A DNA stretch of 64,000 bases from Microseira sp041929235 (lineage in GTDB: Bacteria > Cyanobacteriota > Cyanobacteriia > Cyanobacteriales > Aerosakkonemataceae): the NCBI RefSeq assembly GCF_041929235.1, contig NZ_JBHFNP010000047.1, forward strand, positions 3,533-67,532. Reading direction: 5' to 3'. The notes under the pieces are model-generated. The model searched no databases. It worked only from the letters and a program-made list of their open reading frames with translations, and had not been told where the DNA came from. Numbering within the stretch: the stretch's first letter is position 1; each line of letters begins with the position of its first letter. This document shows, piece after piece, positions 44,938 to 54,100 of the stretch. A program made the translations under genes and the position numbers.

Positions 44938-46200
44938 TTAACCCTTGACTCGGTGACCGATATCTCGCCGGTAGTACTTGCCTTCAAACTCAATACAATC
45001 TACGGCGGTGTAAGCTTGTGCGATCGCTTGCTCAAAATTCTCTCCCGTCGCCGTCACCCCCAACACTCGTCCCCCATCGGTTAATATCTGGTTCTCCCGC
45101 AATTGCGTTCCGGCGTGAAACACAATCGCTCCCAAAGCTTCGGCTTGTTCTATCCCGCTAATAACTTTCCCTTTTTCGTAGTCTCCCGGATAACCCCCAC
45201 TCGCCATCACCACGGACACGCAAGCTCCTGGCTTCCAGCATATTGGTGGCATTTTGTCAAGTCTTTGTTCGACACAAGCCAGCATTAATTCTTCCAGGGG
45301 AGTTTCGAGCAAGGGTAGAATGGCTTGGGTTTCCGGATCGCCAAAGCGACAGTTAAATTCCAGGACTTTAGGTTCCCCTTGGGGGGTAATCATTAATCCG
45401 GCGTAGAGGACGCCGCGATAGTCGATCTTGCGTTTTTGCAGATGGGCGATAGCACTTTGCAAAACTTCCTTCTCAATCCGTTCCATCAACTGGGGCGTCA
45501 GCAGGCGGGCAGGGGCATAAGCGCCCATGCCGCCGGTATTTGGGCCGGTATCCCCCTCGCCGATGCGCTTGTGATCCTGGGCGGGTAACAAGGGGCGAAT
45601 CGTCACGCCATCGGTTAAAGCTAACACCGAGACTTCTTCCCCCATCAAACATTCTTCAATTACCACTATCCCGAAACAACTGTTAAACACCTCCTCAATC
45701 GCAGCTTGAGCTTCCGCAACAGTTTGCGCCACGGTTACCCCCTTCCCAGCCGCCAAACCATCGGCTTTGATCACGATCGGGGCACCATGGGTCTTGACAT
45801 AGGCTTTTGCCGACGAGGCATCGGCAAACACAACCGCTTTCGCCGTGGGCATTTTAGCTTCTTGCATCAAAGCTTTTGCCCAAGCTTTACTCGCTTCAAT
45901 TTGGGCGCCCGCTTTCGTGGGGCCAAAAACGGGGATATGTTGCGATCGCAGATAATCTGTAATTCCCCTGGACAGAGGCAGTTCTGGCCCTACCACCACC
46001 AGAGAAATATCATTTTCGCTAGCAAAGCGTGCCATTCCCTCAAAATCATCTACCCCCAGGGGGAGATTCTGACAGCGATCCATTACCGCCGTACCGCCAT
46101 TACCCGGAACGCAGAACACCTGTTGAATTCCCTCAGATTGTAGGAGTTTCCAAGCTAAGGCGTGTTCCCGTCCCCCATTCCCAACAACCAAAACCTTCAC
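44938..46200 (-). CDS. purD: Phosphoribosylamine--glycine ligase
   Basis: About 420 residues, an ATP-grasp enzyme of purine synthesis step 2. It has the N-terminal KVLVVGNGGREHALAWKL, GPELPLSRGI, the ATP-grasp core APIVIKADGLAAGKGVTVA, the DHKRIGEGDTGPNTGGMGAY signature and EFNCRFGDPETQ. The most family-like start is GTG 46200 (MKVLVVGN); an open frame reaches a TTG at 46218. It is divergent from the epimerase gene, about 85 bases away, and is upstream of nblS. Confidence 0.96.
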   Translation of the reverse strand: MKVLVVGNGGREHALAWKLLQSEGIQQVFCVPGNGGTAVMDRCQNLPLGVDDFEGMARFASENDISLVVVGPELPLSRGITDYLRSQHIPVFGPTKAGAQIEASKAWAKALMQEAKMPTAKAVVFADASSAKAYVKTHGAPIVIKADGLAAGKGVTVAQTVAEAQAAIEEVFNSCFGIVVIEECLMGEEVSVLALTDGVTIRPLLPAQDHKRIGEGDTGPNTGGMGAYAPARLLTPQLMERIEKEVLQSAIAHLQKRKIDYRGVLYAGLMITPQGEPKVLEFNCRFGDPETQAILPLLETPLEELMLACVEQRLDKMPPICWKPGACVSVVMASGGYPGDYEKGKVISGIEQAEALGAIVFHAGTQLRENQILTDGGRVLGVTATGENFEQAIAQAYTAVDCIEFEGKYYRRDIGHRVKG

Positions 46201-46285
46201 GTTATCTTCGCACTCCAACTCTCGAATCTTTAACGATAAAATGTTACTCTTCAGTCCAGGTATCGCTCTTCAGTATAGAAAGTTT

Positions 46286-47236
46286 ATGGCTAAAAGTATC
46301 GTTACAGGGGTTGCCGGTTTTATTGGTTCTCACTTGGTGGAAGCCCTGTTAAACCAAGGGGAACAGGTGATCGGCATCGATCAGTTCAACGATTATTATG
46401 ACCCAGCCCTGAAACGCCAGAATATTTCCAGCTTTGAAAATCACCCTAATTTTAAATTAATCGAAGCGGATATCCAGTCTCTCGATTGGGCGGCACTGTT
46501 GGCTGATGTGGAAATAGTTTATCACCTAGCGGCGCAAGCGGGAGTCCGTGCTAGCTGGGGCGATGGCTTCCGCGCTTATACAGAAAGGAATATCAACGCC
46601 ACGCAAATTATGCTGGAAGCGGCGAAGGACGCCAAACACCTGAAGCGGTTTGTTTATGCTTCAACTTCTTCTGTCTACGGCGATGCCGAAACTTTACCGA
46701 CTTCTGAATCTATTTGTCCCCAACCCGTATCTCCTTACGGCATTACCAAGCTGGCAGCTGAGCGTTTATGTGGATTGTATTACAAAAACTTCAAAGTTCC
46801 GTTTACGGCCTTGCGATATTTTAGTGTCTATGGCCCCCGCCAACGCCCGGATATGGCATTTCATAAGTTTTTTAAGTCGGTTTTAGTCGAGCAACCAATT
46901 CCTATTTACGGGGATGGACAGCAAACGCGAGATTTCACCTTTGTCGGCGATGTTGTTGCTGGGAATTTAGCGGCTGCTAAAGTGCCAGAAGCGGTGGGGG
47001 AAATTTTTAATATTGGCGGCGGGAGTCGGGTGGGATTAATGCAAATTATCGACACGATGGAACAAATTGTCTCTCGTCCCATTCGCAAAAATTATCTCGA
47101 ACCAGCGATGGGAGATGCGCGTCACACGGCGGCAGATGTGTCAAAAGCAAGGAAAATCCTGGGTTATGAGCCTAAAGTATCGCTGCGGGAGGGTTTAACC
47201 CAGGAGTGGAATTGGATTCAGTCTTTGTACGGTTAA
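46286..47236 (+). CDS. NAD-dependent nucleotide-sugar epimerase, UDP-glucuronate 4-epimerase type
   Basis: 316 residues, extended SDR. NAD-binding GVAGFIGSHLVEAL, then FNDYYDPALKRQN, a motif typical of UDP-glucuronate 4-epimerases, the catalytic STSSVYG and YGITKLAAE, and RYFSVYGPRQRPDMAFHKF. It likely makes UDP-galacturonate for surface glycans. ATG 46286 is chosen over upstream in-frame codons because it starts the Rossmann strand directly. It may serve the glycan gene groups at 15.7-27.8 and 47.3-54.4 kb. Confidence 0.88.
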   Translation: MAKSIVTGVAGFIGSHLVEALLNQGEQVIGIDQFNDYYDPALKRQNISSFENHPNFKLIEADIQSLDWAALLADVEIVYHLAAQAGVRASWGDGFRAYTERNINATQIMLEAAKDAKHLKRFVYASTSSVYGDAETLPTSESICPQPVSPYGITKLAAERLCGLYYKNFKVPFTALRYFSVYGPRQRPDMAFHKFFKSVLVEQPIPIYGDGQQTRDFTFVGDVVAGNLAAAKVPEAVGEIFNIGGGSRVGLMQIIDTMEQIVSRPIRKNYLEPAMGDARHTAADVSKARKILGYEPKVSLREGLTQEWNWIQSLYG

Positions 47237-47333
47237 TTGCCAGGCCATCACCTTTGTTTCTGAGTAGATCTCCAGTTGAGAAAGCAACGATTTTTCAGAG
47301 AAACTTTGGTGTTTGCGTAATTCCTGAATTCTT

Positions 47334-47861
47334 TCAATATTGGTTAGCATCAAACTCCCAAAGTTCGTGTTCTGCAGGATAGGGAGTTTGTACTCTTTTT
47401 CCTAGTAGTTTTTCCCACCAGCGAAAGGGATGAGGCAGCGTTGCCACTTGGATGCTAGGACAGCCTACAAGCCACGCTCCTAGTATGTCTGTGTGGCGGC
47501 TGTCTCCAATCGCTACAACTTGTTTTGGTTTGAGTTGCATGTAATTTAAGGCTTTAATAAAGGCAAAAGGAAAGGGTTTCCTGGCTGGATTTATGGCTGG
47601 AATTCCTAGGCGATGCTCCCAAAATTTCACCCGATATCGCCGCTTACCATTTGAGAGGATATAAAATTTAAACCCTTCTAATTTTGCTTGTTTGAGCCAT
47701 GCTTCAGCCCCTGGAGATAAGTAACGATCGTCTTCAGAAACAATCGTGTTATCCAGGTCGAGTATTACTCCCCGAATTCCAGATTTTTTCAGTTCATCAA
47801 TCTCTATAGAAGCGAGTCGATAAGCTTGATGAGGAAAATATCGAAACATTTTGTTTGACAT
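47334..47861 (-). CDS. YqeG-type HAD (IIIA) phosphatase
   Basis: 175 residues. The catalytic DxD-type motif is GVILDLDNTIV; motif II is FYILSNGKRR; motif III is the lysine in NPARKPFPFAFIKAL; motif IV is VAIGDSRHTDILGA. The family includes Gep4/YqeG phosphatidylglycerophosphate phosphatases, so a part in phosphatidylglycerol synthesis is one possibility. It stands 52 bases after the UbiA-type gene on the same strand, so a second possibility is dephosphorylation of the UbiA product. ATG 47861 is preferred to the in-frame start at 47897. Confidence 0.85.
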   Translation of the reverse strand: MSNKMFRYFPHQAYRLASIEIDELKKSGIRGVILDLDNTIVSEDDRYLSPGAEAWLKQAKLEGFKFYILSNGKRRYRVKFWEHRLGIPAINPARKPFPFAFIKALNYMQLKPKQVVAIGDSRHTDILGAWLVGCPSIQVATLPHPFRWWEKLLGKRVQTPYPAEHELWEFDANQY

Positions 47862-47913
47862 AGGAAAATCTCGCGCTGGTTGAGCAACTGGTTTCAAAGA
47901 ATATCGATTGTTT

Positions 47914-48909
47914 TTATTGGATTAAACCCTGAGATTTAAACCAGAGAATGCCAAAGCTGGCGATCGCCCAAGCAACCACAGTCATCAGGAGTGGAAAATC
48001 CTTTAATAAAACTTCTTCAGGTCGCTCAGTTTGTCCTCCTTTCTCAAGACTGGCGTCACTTTTACGAGCTATTTCTTGGGGGTCGCTGAGTAATTGATAG
48101 CGAAAAATGCCGTATAAAACAAAGGGCAATGTTAGCATCATCCAGGGAGTTGATGCTCCATTGACTTGAGGGCCGGAACTCCAAAGGGCATAGGTTAAAA
48201 CGGCTCCCGTTGTGACTGTACTTTCCATGCGGATTAATAGAGGCAAGGAGTAGCGTTTGAGGACGGCGCGAGTTTTACCGCCTTTAATTTGTAACAACCG
48301 CAGTTCCGCTTTGCGCTTTTCAATGCCCAAAAACAGAGCCAGCATGGCCGTACACAGCAAAAACCAGGGAGATAGAACAATACCAGTTGCTGCGGCACCT
48401 GCAAAAGCACGCAAAATAAATCCCATTGCGATCGCCACTACATCCAAAATTACCGTGCGCTTTAGTCGCAAATTATACGCAACTTGCAGTATGCCGTAGG
48501 CGATGATAGTTACTCCCAAGCTGGAACTTCGCCACCAACCGACGGCTATGGCGCCACCCAACAAAACTATTGCCATCAATATCGCGACTGGGATAGCGAT
48601 CTCTCCCGCTGCAATCGGGCGCTTGCATTTGACCGGATGTTGCCGGTCTGATTCTACATCGGCAATATCGTTGAATAAATAAAAACTACTGGAAGCGCAA
48701 CAAAACAAAACAAATGCTAGCAAGCTCCCCAGCCAAGATTGCCAATTAAGACTAAAAGCAAACAAAGGGGCGGCAAAAACAATCAAGTTTTTTGTCCACT
48801 GGCGAGGTCTGAGCGCCTTCAAATAAGCGGCTGCTTTATTACCAACTTTTTCTTGTTCTGGGTGCAAAGTTCTATTACCTTTAAATTCAGTTTTTTTCGG
48901 TCTAAACAT
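47914..48909 (-). CDS. UbiA-family prenyltransferase, decaprenyl-phosphate phosphoribosyltransferase type
   Basis: 331 residues with about eight hydrophobic helices. The first Asp-rich motif reads NDIADVESDRQHPVKCKRPIA and the second segment YNLRLKRTVILDVVAIA, as in DPPR synthase (Rv3806c family), which transfers phosphoribose from PRPP to a polyprenyl phosphate. ATG 48909 (MFRPKK) with GGAAC upstream is preferred; an in-frame TTG at 48927 would overlap the upstream stop. The neighbours are a phosphatase and two probable GT-C-like membrane proteins, so a polyprenyl-phosphate-pentose pathway is plausible. Confidence 0.85.
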   Translation of the reverse strand: MFRPKKTEFKGNRTLHPEQEKVGNKAAAYLKALRPRQWTKNLIVFAAPLFAFSLNWQSWLGSLLAFVLFCCASSSFYLFNDIADVESDRQHPVKCKRPIAAGEIAIPVAILMAIVLLGGAIAVGWWRSSSLGVTIIAYGILQVAYNLRLKRTVILDVVAIAMGFILRAFAGAAATGIVLSPWFLLCTAMLALFLGIEKRKAELRLLQIKGGKTRAVLKRYSLPLLIRMESTVTTGAVLTYALWSSGPQVNGASTPWMMLTLPFVLYGIFRYQLLSDPQEIARKSDASLEKGGQTERPEEVLLKDFPLLMTVVAWAIASFGILWFKSQGLIQ

Positions 48910-48923
48910 ATGTTCCAATTTTA

Positions 48924-50342
48924 TCAACGGCGATCGCTCGTAGTTTTGAGATTTACCGCAACGTCGAAGCTGCCCACTCCAGGGGTGGAAGGGTCAGTCG
49001 GGCGCTGCTGCATCTGCTTTAGCAATTGGGTACGTGGCGCTGCTTGACTATTCATCACCTCTTTTGCTTTGAGCAATTGCAAACCATTATTCACACCCGC
49101 AGTCAACACCAACATCCCTGCCAATACCAAGCCGATGGAGCGTGCAGGCGTCTGGGTGCTGAATGCTGCCAAAACTATTAACAATGGCAAGAAATGTAAC
49201 GAGTAAAGAAATGTCTCCTCGCCGTATACGGTGTGAAGTGCTAGCTGTCCCAAGATACTAAAACCAAGAACAATGCGGAGTTGGCGATGCTGTTTGGCAG
49301 CGAAAAAGCCCCATATTCCTAAAGCTAATAGAGCCATCCACAAGATGACGGCAACGGTTCCCCAGACGCTGGCAGAACCAGGTATAGCGCGCTGTGTCAG
49401 CACCCTTAATAGCTCGAACTTTTTCCAATGAGGAATTATCCGCATATCCGGCATTACCATTGTGTGAGCCACAAAAGACTGGAGGACGTGCCAAAAACCT
49501 CCAGATGCTTGCCGCAACATGTAATTTTTTTCTTCGCTATCGCCCAAAACGATAAAAAATCCAGCACTGGGAAAGATAGACTTTTGTACGCTCCACAGCA
49601 CAATATTCAGGCACAATGCATCGAGGGTAATCTTCCATGCCCACTTGCGGCGATATTTTGCCAAGGTTGCCAGAATTCCCACCATCCAGTTGGTGGTCGT
49701 GATGCTCAATGTCGCGGCACTTACAACTGCATACCATTGTGCTGACAGCTTTCGATATTGGGCGATCGCCGCCAGACATAGTCCCGCCAGAATGCTTAAC
49801 GCTCCAAATGGGTAGGTTTCTGGCACGATAAACCAAAACATCGCGGCGGCGCTAGTTGCCCCAAGGATGCTAAATAGAGCCGCGTCAAATCGTCGGCAAC
49901 CAATCAGTCTCAGTACAATGAAAAGCGCCATTATACATAGCGCTGCTACCGCTGCGATCGCTATTCTTACCGCAGTCAGAGCATCAAGACCCAATACTTT
50001 GTGCATTAAAAATACGGGTGGGAATGCTATCAGCGAAAATATTGGGTGTACTTTAGTGCGGGAATGGTTGCTGAAGCGGTCGGTCATGTTGGCAAACACG
50101 CGGGGAATATCGGCTGAAAACCACAGGTCGGCACCTCGATCGGTAAGTAGCCAGGGGTGAATCAGCTGCGCCCCAAGATAGGATGCAATGCCTGCACTTG
50201 CCGCGAGCGCAACTACCAATAGAATCTCTCCCCAGTTTTCGCGAGCTTGCTGATTAATCCAACCGATTTTACTTTTAATCGATTGGGCTACTACAGGCAA
50301 TTTCCAAAATATTCCTCCTATACCAAACGTGGATTTTTTCAT
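48924..50342 (-). CDS. Polytopic GT-C-like membrane protein; shortened duplicate of the larger neighbour
   Basis: 472 residues with about ten transmembrane helices. The first external loop has DLWFSADIPRVFANMT and RTKVHPIFSLIAFPP, in which an early acidic pair and a His-Pro would suit GT-C enzymes that use lipid-phosphate sugars. Residues 1-450 align throughout with residues 1-450 of the 1095-residue protein. The last 30 residues keep only fragments of the neighbour (QRPTDP, VGSF, TTSDR), joined by two deletions, and the frame then ends. So the gene lost its soluble glycosidase half. Whether the membrane half still works is unknown. Confidence 0.8.
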   Translation of the reverse strand: MKKSTFGIGGIFWKLPVVAQSIKSKIGWINQQARENWGEILLVVALAASAGIASYLGAQLIHPWLLTDRGADLWFSADIPRVFANMTDRFSNHSRTKVHPIFSLIAFPPVFLMHKVLGLDALTAVRIAIAAVAALCIMALFIVLRLIGCRRFDAALFSILGATSAAAMFWFIVPETYPFGALSILAGLCLAAIAQYRKLSAQWYAVVSAATLSITTTNWMVGILATLAKYRRKWAWKITLDALCLNIVLWSVQKSIFPSAGFFIVLGDSEEKNYMLRQASGGFWHVLQSFVAHTMVMPDMRIIPHWKKFELLRVLTQRAIPGSASVWGTVAVILWMALLALGIWGFFAAKQHRQLRIVLGFSILGQLALHTVYGEETFLYSLHFLPLLIVLAAFSTQTPARSIGLVLAGMLVLTAGVNNGLQLLKAKEVMNSQAAPRTQLLKQMQQRPTDPSTPGVGSFDVAVNLKTTSDRR

Positions 50343-50560
50343 AGTTATATCTCTGGCAATTCCATCTGCTTTGAGTTTCTTTTTGCTCGGCTAATCAGGT
50401 TAAATTCGCTCCCACCATTGGCTGTATTTTTTACATTATTTGCCTTGATTTTCAGCCAATGTAGCTTTTACTGCCTTAGTTGACCATGCTTTCCCTGTCT
50501 GTATATTTACTGTCTGATTCCGCCATCAGGACTAGAGAGATAATATTTGTTTTTTGTATC

Positions 50561-50718
50561 ATACTATTGCTATGAATATTCATGAAATTATTTGTCAATT
50601 ATTTTTACACAATCTTTAAATATTGTTGCTAAAATTCAGTTGATCTTTATCTATACTTCATAGACTTATTGTCCGCAGGCATTGGTAAACAAAGATACAA
50701 GGAACGCGCCTCATACCA
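50561..50718. repeat. Duplicated leader sequence, copy 1
   Basis: From ATACTATTGCTATG to CGCGCCTCATACCA this stretch closely matches 54847-55005 (GATACAAGGA-CGCGCCTCATACCA end). It lies upstream of the 472-residue gene just as copy 2 lies upstream of the 1095-residue gene, so the promoter was duplicated with the gene. Confidence 0.85.
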
Positions 50719-50858
50719 ACAGGACTTACGCAAGGGCGTGGCTATCACCACAGTTTCTACTTAGATCTCTAGTTCCCAAACCAAGGATTTTTCAGAGAAA
50801 CTTTGGTGATTGGCCAGGACTCTAGCACCCTGCGCCAAAAACAAAGGTGATGCGTCAA

Positions 50859-50939
50859 TGTTAGGAATGACGGGGTGACGCGGTGACACGGTGACAAGGG
50901 AGAGATTTTTATTCAGGGTAATTAGGCGGACATCATATT
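50859..50939. mobile_element. Truncated copy of the CGGACATCATAT-ended MITE
   Basis: TGACGGGGTGACGCGGTGACACGG units followed by AGGGTAATTAGGCGGACATCATATT match the right part of 14890-14959. The left terminal repeat is missing. Confidence 0.6.
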
Positions 50940-51007
50940 AGGGAGGTGTAGGAACGTCACTTTTTTTATCTCTAAACATGTGCTGCTCTCAATTTAATCG
51001 ACCATGT

Positions 51008-51134
51008 CAGGACTTACGCAAAGAAACTAAGGTGATACGCAAAATCGTTGGTTTGTAAACGAGAGATATGCCTCCCAACGCTAGCGCGAACGACTCTTCA
51101 CCTTTGTTTCTGCCCTCGACCTGCGTAAGTCCTG
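51008..51134. mobile_element. Palindromic CAGGACTTACGCAA ... GCGTAAGTCCTG element
   Basis: CAGGACTTACGCAAAG at the left and CTGCGTAAGTCCTG at the right are terminal inverted repeats. Inside are AAACTAAGGTG and CACCTTTGTTTC, also inverted. No coding capacity. It lies 12 bases beyond the stop codon of the 1095-residue gene. Confidence 0.65.
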
Positions 51135-51145
51135 CATGTTTTTAG

Positions 51146-54100
51146 TTAGCTTGATTGCAAGTCAAGGTATTCTACCTTTAAAGGTGTATTAGGGGGAAAC
51201 GCTGCTCCCAGTCGGACATTAACTTTCTTACCGCTCAGCTTTACCTGCATTTGCTTGCCGTCCCAATTCCAATCAATCTGACCATTTGGCATCGGTAATC
51301 CCCGCAGCTGCATCGGCGCCTTCAGCCAGGTATCTGGAATTCCGGCACCAATTACTAACGTCGGCTGGTTGGTCATCTGGTCAATGTAGGCTAGCATATC
51401 CAATTGCAGCAACAACATTTCGGCAGCAGTCCAGTAATGGGGCGTAACGTGGGGGGGTTTTACCCAACCGCGTACTCGCTCCCAACGACCAAAGGTGTTT
51501 TCTTCTCCTTTACCCTCCCACCAGGTGTATAACCCAGGGGATGCCTGATGATGCCAAAACCAGCGCAAGGTTGACCACACGCGCTCTGGTTGTTTGAGAA
51601 ACAGCCATTGGTGTGCCTCAGCGATATTGAAATAAGTCCACAGAGGGGTTTGGCGAAATTCGCCTTGGGCATCGCGTAGCTTAGTCCACCGCTCTTGCAG
51701 CCGTTGCAGCAGAGCATCTTTATGGGAGGTTGCTACCCAGGTAGGCCAAAGACTGTTGATGTAAGTCCGCTCGTTGTTCGACTCTGGTGGTTTGAACGCT
51801 TTTTCCCAAGCTTTTTTCAACTGAGCTGCCTTGGTACGCCAACGCTGAGCATCGGCAGGGTGACCGACTCGTTCTGCCAGAGACGCGGCATCGAGTAGCC
51901 CCCGATAGCTGACAGCATTGACGAATAGTAGGGGGCGATGCCAATCCATTCGACCGACGATCAAACCGTTTTTAGCTGGATCTGCAACCAGTGTCAAGTT
52001 AGGGTTTTTCTGATATTTCGGCACGACTGGACCGACTGCTGTCTGACGAATCGGTTCTTTGGTTGCCAACATTTTAAGGATGAATTCGGCTTTGCGGCGC
52101 ACGTGGGGCATTAGCCATTTGTCGTATTCTGGCTGGTTTAGACGCACAGCCACTTCTTCGAGCGCCCAAATCGATAACCCAGGGGCATCGGCTTCGGCGC
52201 CGAAACCACCGAAGAAATCGTTTTCGGCAAAGTAGGTTGATAGTTCTTTTGCGACTTGCAACTTTCCGGCGCGCGCCAAAGCGACGATCTTGTAAGCGCC
52301 GTCGCGCTGCCAAGATAAGGGATAGTTGGTAGGTTCCCCAGGGCGGGTTTCCCGTCCCACAATTCCCATCATCAAGTGGGCGACTTGTGCGTTTAAACTG
52401 GCTGTAAATTGCTTGTCGGGAAGGTTTAGTTCTAAGGCTGGTCGCGTATTGGTGACGGTTGGCGCTTTGATCGGTGTGGGGGGGTTAGAATCCTGGATAA
52501 CTAAATTCGTATTGCTGTTATCGGCTAGTTCAAACCGGGCATAGCCCCAGCCATTCTCGCTTTGCCATTGGGTACGGTCTGAGCGATCGCTCATCCAGCC
52601 CTTTGGCGCTTCCTCACCTAAGTAGACTTTGGCAGGCGCTGTTGAAAGCGTCACAGACCAACGGTCGTTGATTAACAGCCGTTTGCCATTCCAGTCGAGA
52701 GAGCGAATTGCCCCTCCTGCTGGACCGACGCTGCGGATAACCACCATTGGTTTAGTCGTTGCATTGGCTTGGGTTTTGAGATTGAGCGTCCAAGTCGCCG
52801 GTTTGGTGGATGACCAAAATGCTTGATAGTAGCTCGTTTGAGTCAGAATTCCCGGTATGTCCTGACCATCGACCCACTTTAACTCCTGGCGGATATCGCT
52901 TAACGGGATGCGATCGCTTGTAGTCAAGAGATTCCCGTATGTATCGGTCAGCCACAGGGAAACGCCGAAGCTGCCCACGGCAGGGCTGAAACTGCCACCC
53001 GGTTCGTGATAGGCTTTATCAACTTCACGGCTTCCTGGCGCCGCCAGCACTACGTGTCCCGTACCGCGAGGCCAGGGGTCGGTCGGGCGCAGCTGCATAT
53101 GGCCTAAAACTTGATCCCGTGGCGAACCCTGAGTTAGAACAAACTCCGTAGCCTTAATCAATTGCGAACTATTATTCACCCCCGCAGTTAGCACCAGCAT
53201 ACCTGCCAGTACCAAGGCTATGGGGCGCGCAGGCGTTTGCGTACTCCATGCTGCCAAAACTACTAACAATGGCAAGAAATGCAATGAGTAAAGAAATGTT
53301 TCTGACCCGTATACCGCATGTAGTGCCAGCTGTCCCAGCAGGGTTAATCCCAAAACAATGCGTAGTTTGCCATGCTTTCTAGTGGAAAAGAACCCCCATA
53401 ACCCCAAACCTAACAGTGCCATCCACAAAACGACTGCAATGCTGCCCCACAGACTTGCTGAACCTGGAAACGAGCGTTGGGTAAGCATGATTGACCAGTC
53501 TTTATTGTTATGAGCTATCTGGATGGCTGGCATGACCATCGTGTGAGCAAAAAAAGACTGGAGGACTTGCAGGAGACTGCCGAATGTCGGCTTGTATATG
53601 TAACTTCTTTCTTCCCGATCGCCGATAAAAAATTCAGCACTCGGAAAGATAAACTTCTGTACGCCCCACAGCAGGACTACCAAGCAAAATGCATTGACTG
53701 TAATCTGCCAAGCTCGCTTGCGGCGATACTTTGTAAATGTTGCCGCGATTCCAGCCATCCAGTTGGTGGTCGTTATGCTCAATGTCAGCGCACTTACAAC
53801 CACGTACCATCTCGCCGACAGCTTTCTATATTGGGCGATCGCAACTAAACATAGTGCCGCGATCATAGTCAACGATCCGAACGAGTAAGTCTCTGGCACG
53901 ACAAACCAAAACATCGCCGATGCGCTAGTTGCCCCAAGTATGCTAAATAGCGTCGCGTCCAATCGAAGGCAACCAATCAGTCTCAATAAAATGAAAAGCG
54001 CACCGACCCAAAGCCCAGCTATGGCAGCAATTACGAGCCTTACCGCAGTAAGCGCTTTGATACCCAAAACAGTTTTCACTAAATATACTGGTGGGAACGC

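Larger units (their letters stand above)
50343..51145. other. Intergenic region holding a duplicated leader and nested small repeats
   Basis: About 800 bases with no supported gene. 50561-50718 is the duplicated leader (listed separately). From 50720 CAGGACTTACGCAAGGGCG begins a repeat-rich stretch with a TTTTTCAGAGAAACTTTGGTG unit (50791-50811), a truncated MITE (50859-50939) and a palindromic element (51008-51134). Confidence 0.65.

Noticed and set aside
50720..51134. A single long insertion sequence between the two membrane-protein genes
   Set aside because: No transposase reading frame; the stretch breaks into several small unrelated repeats.
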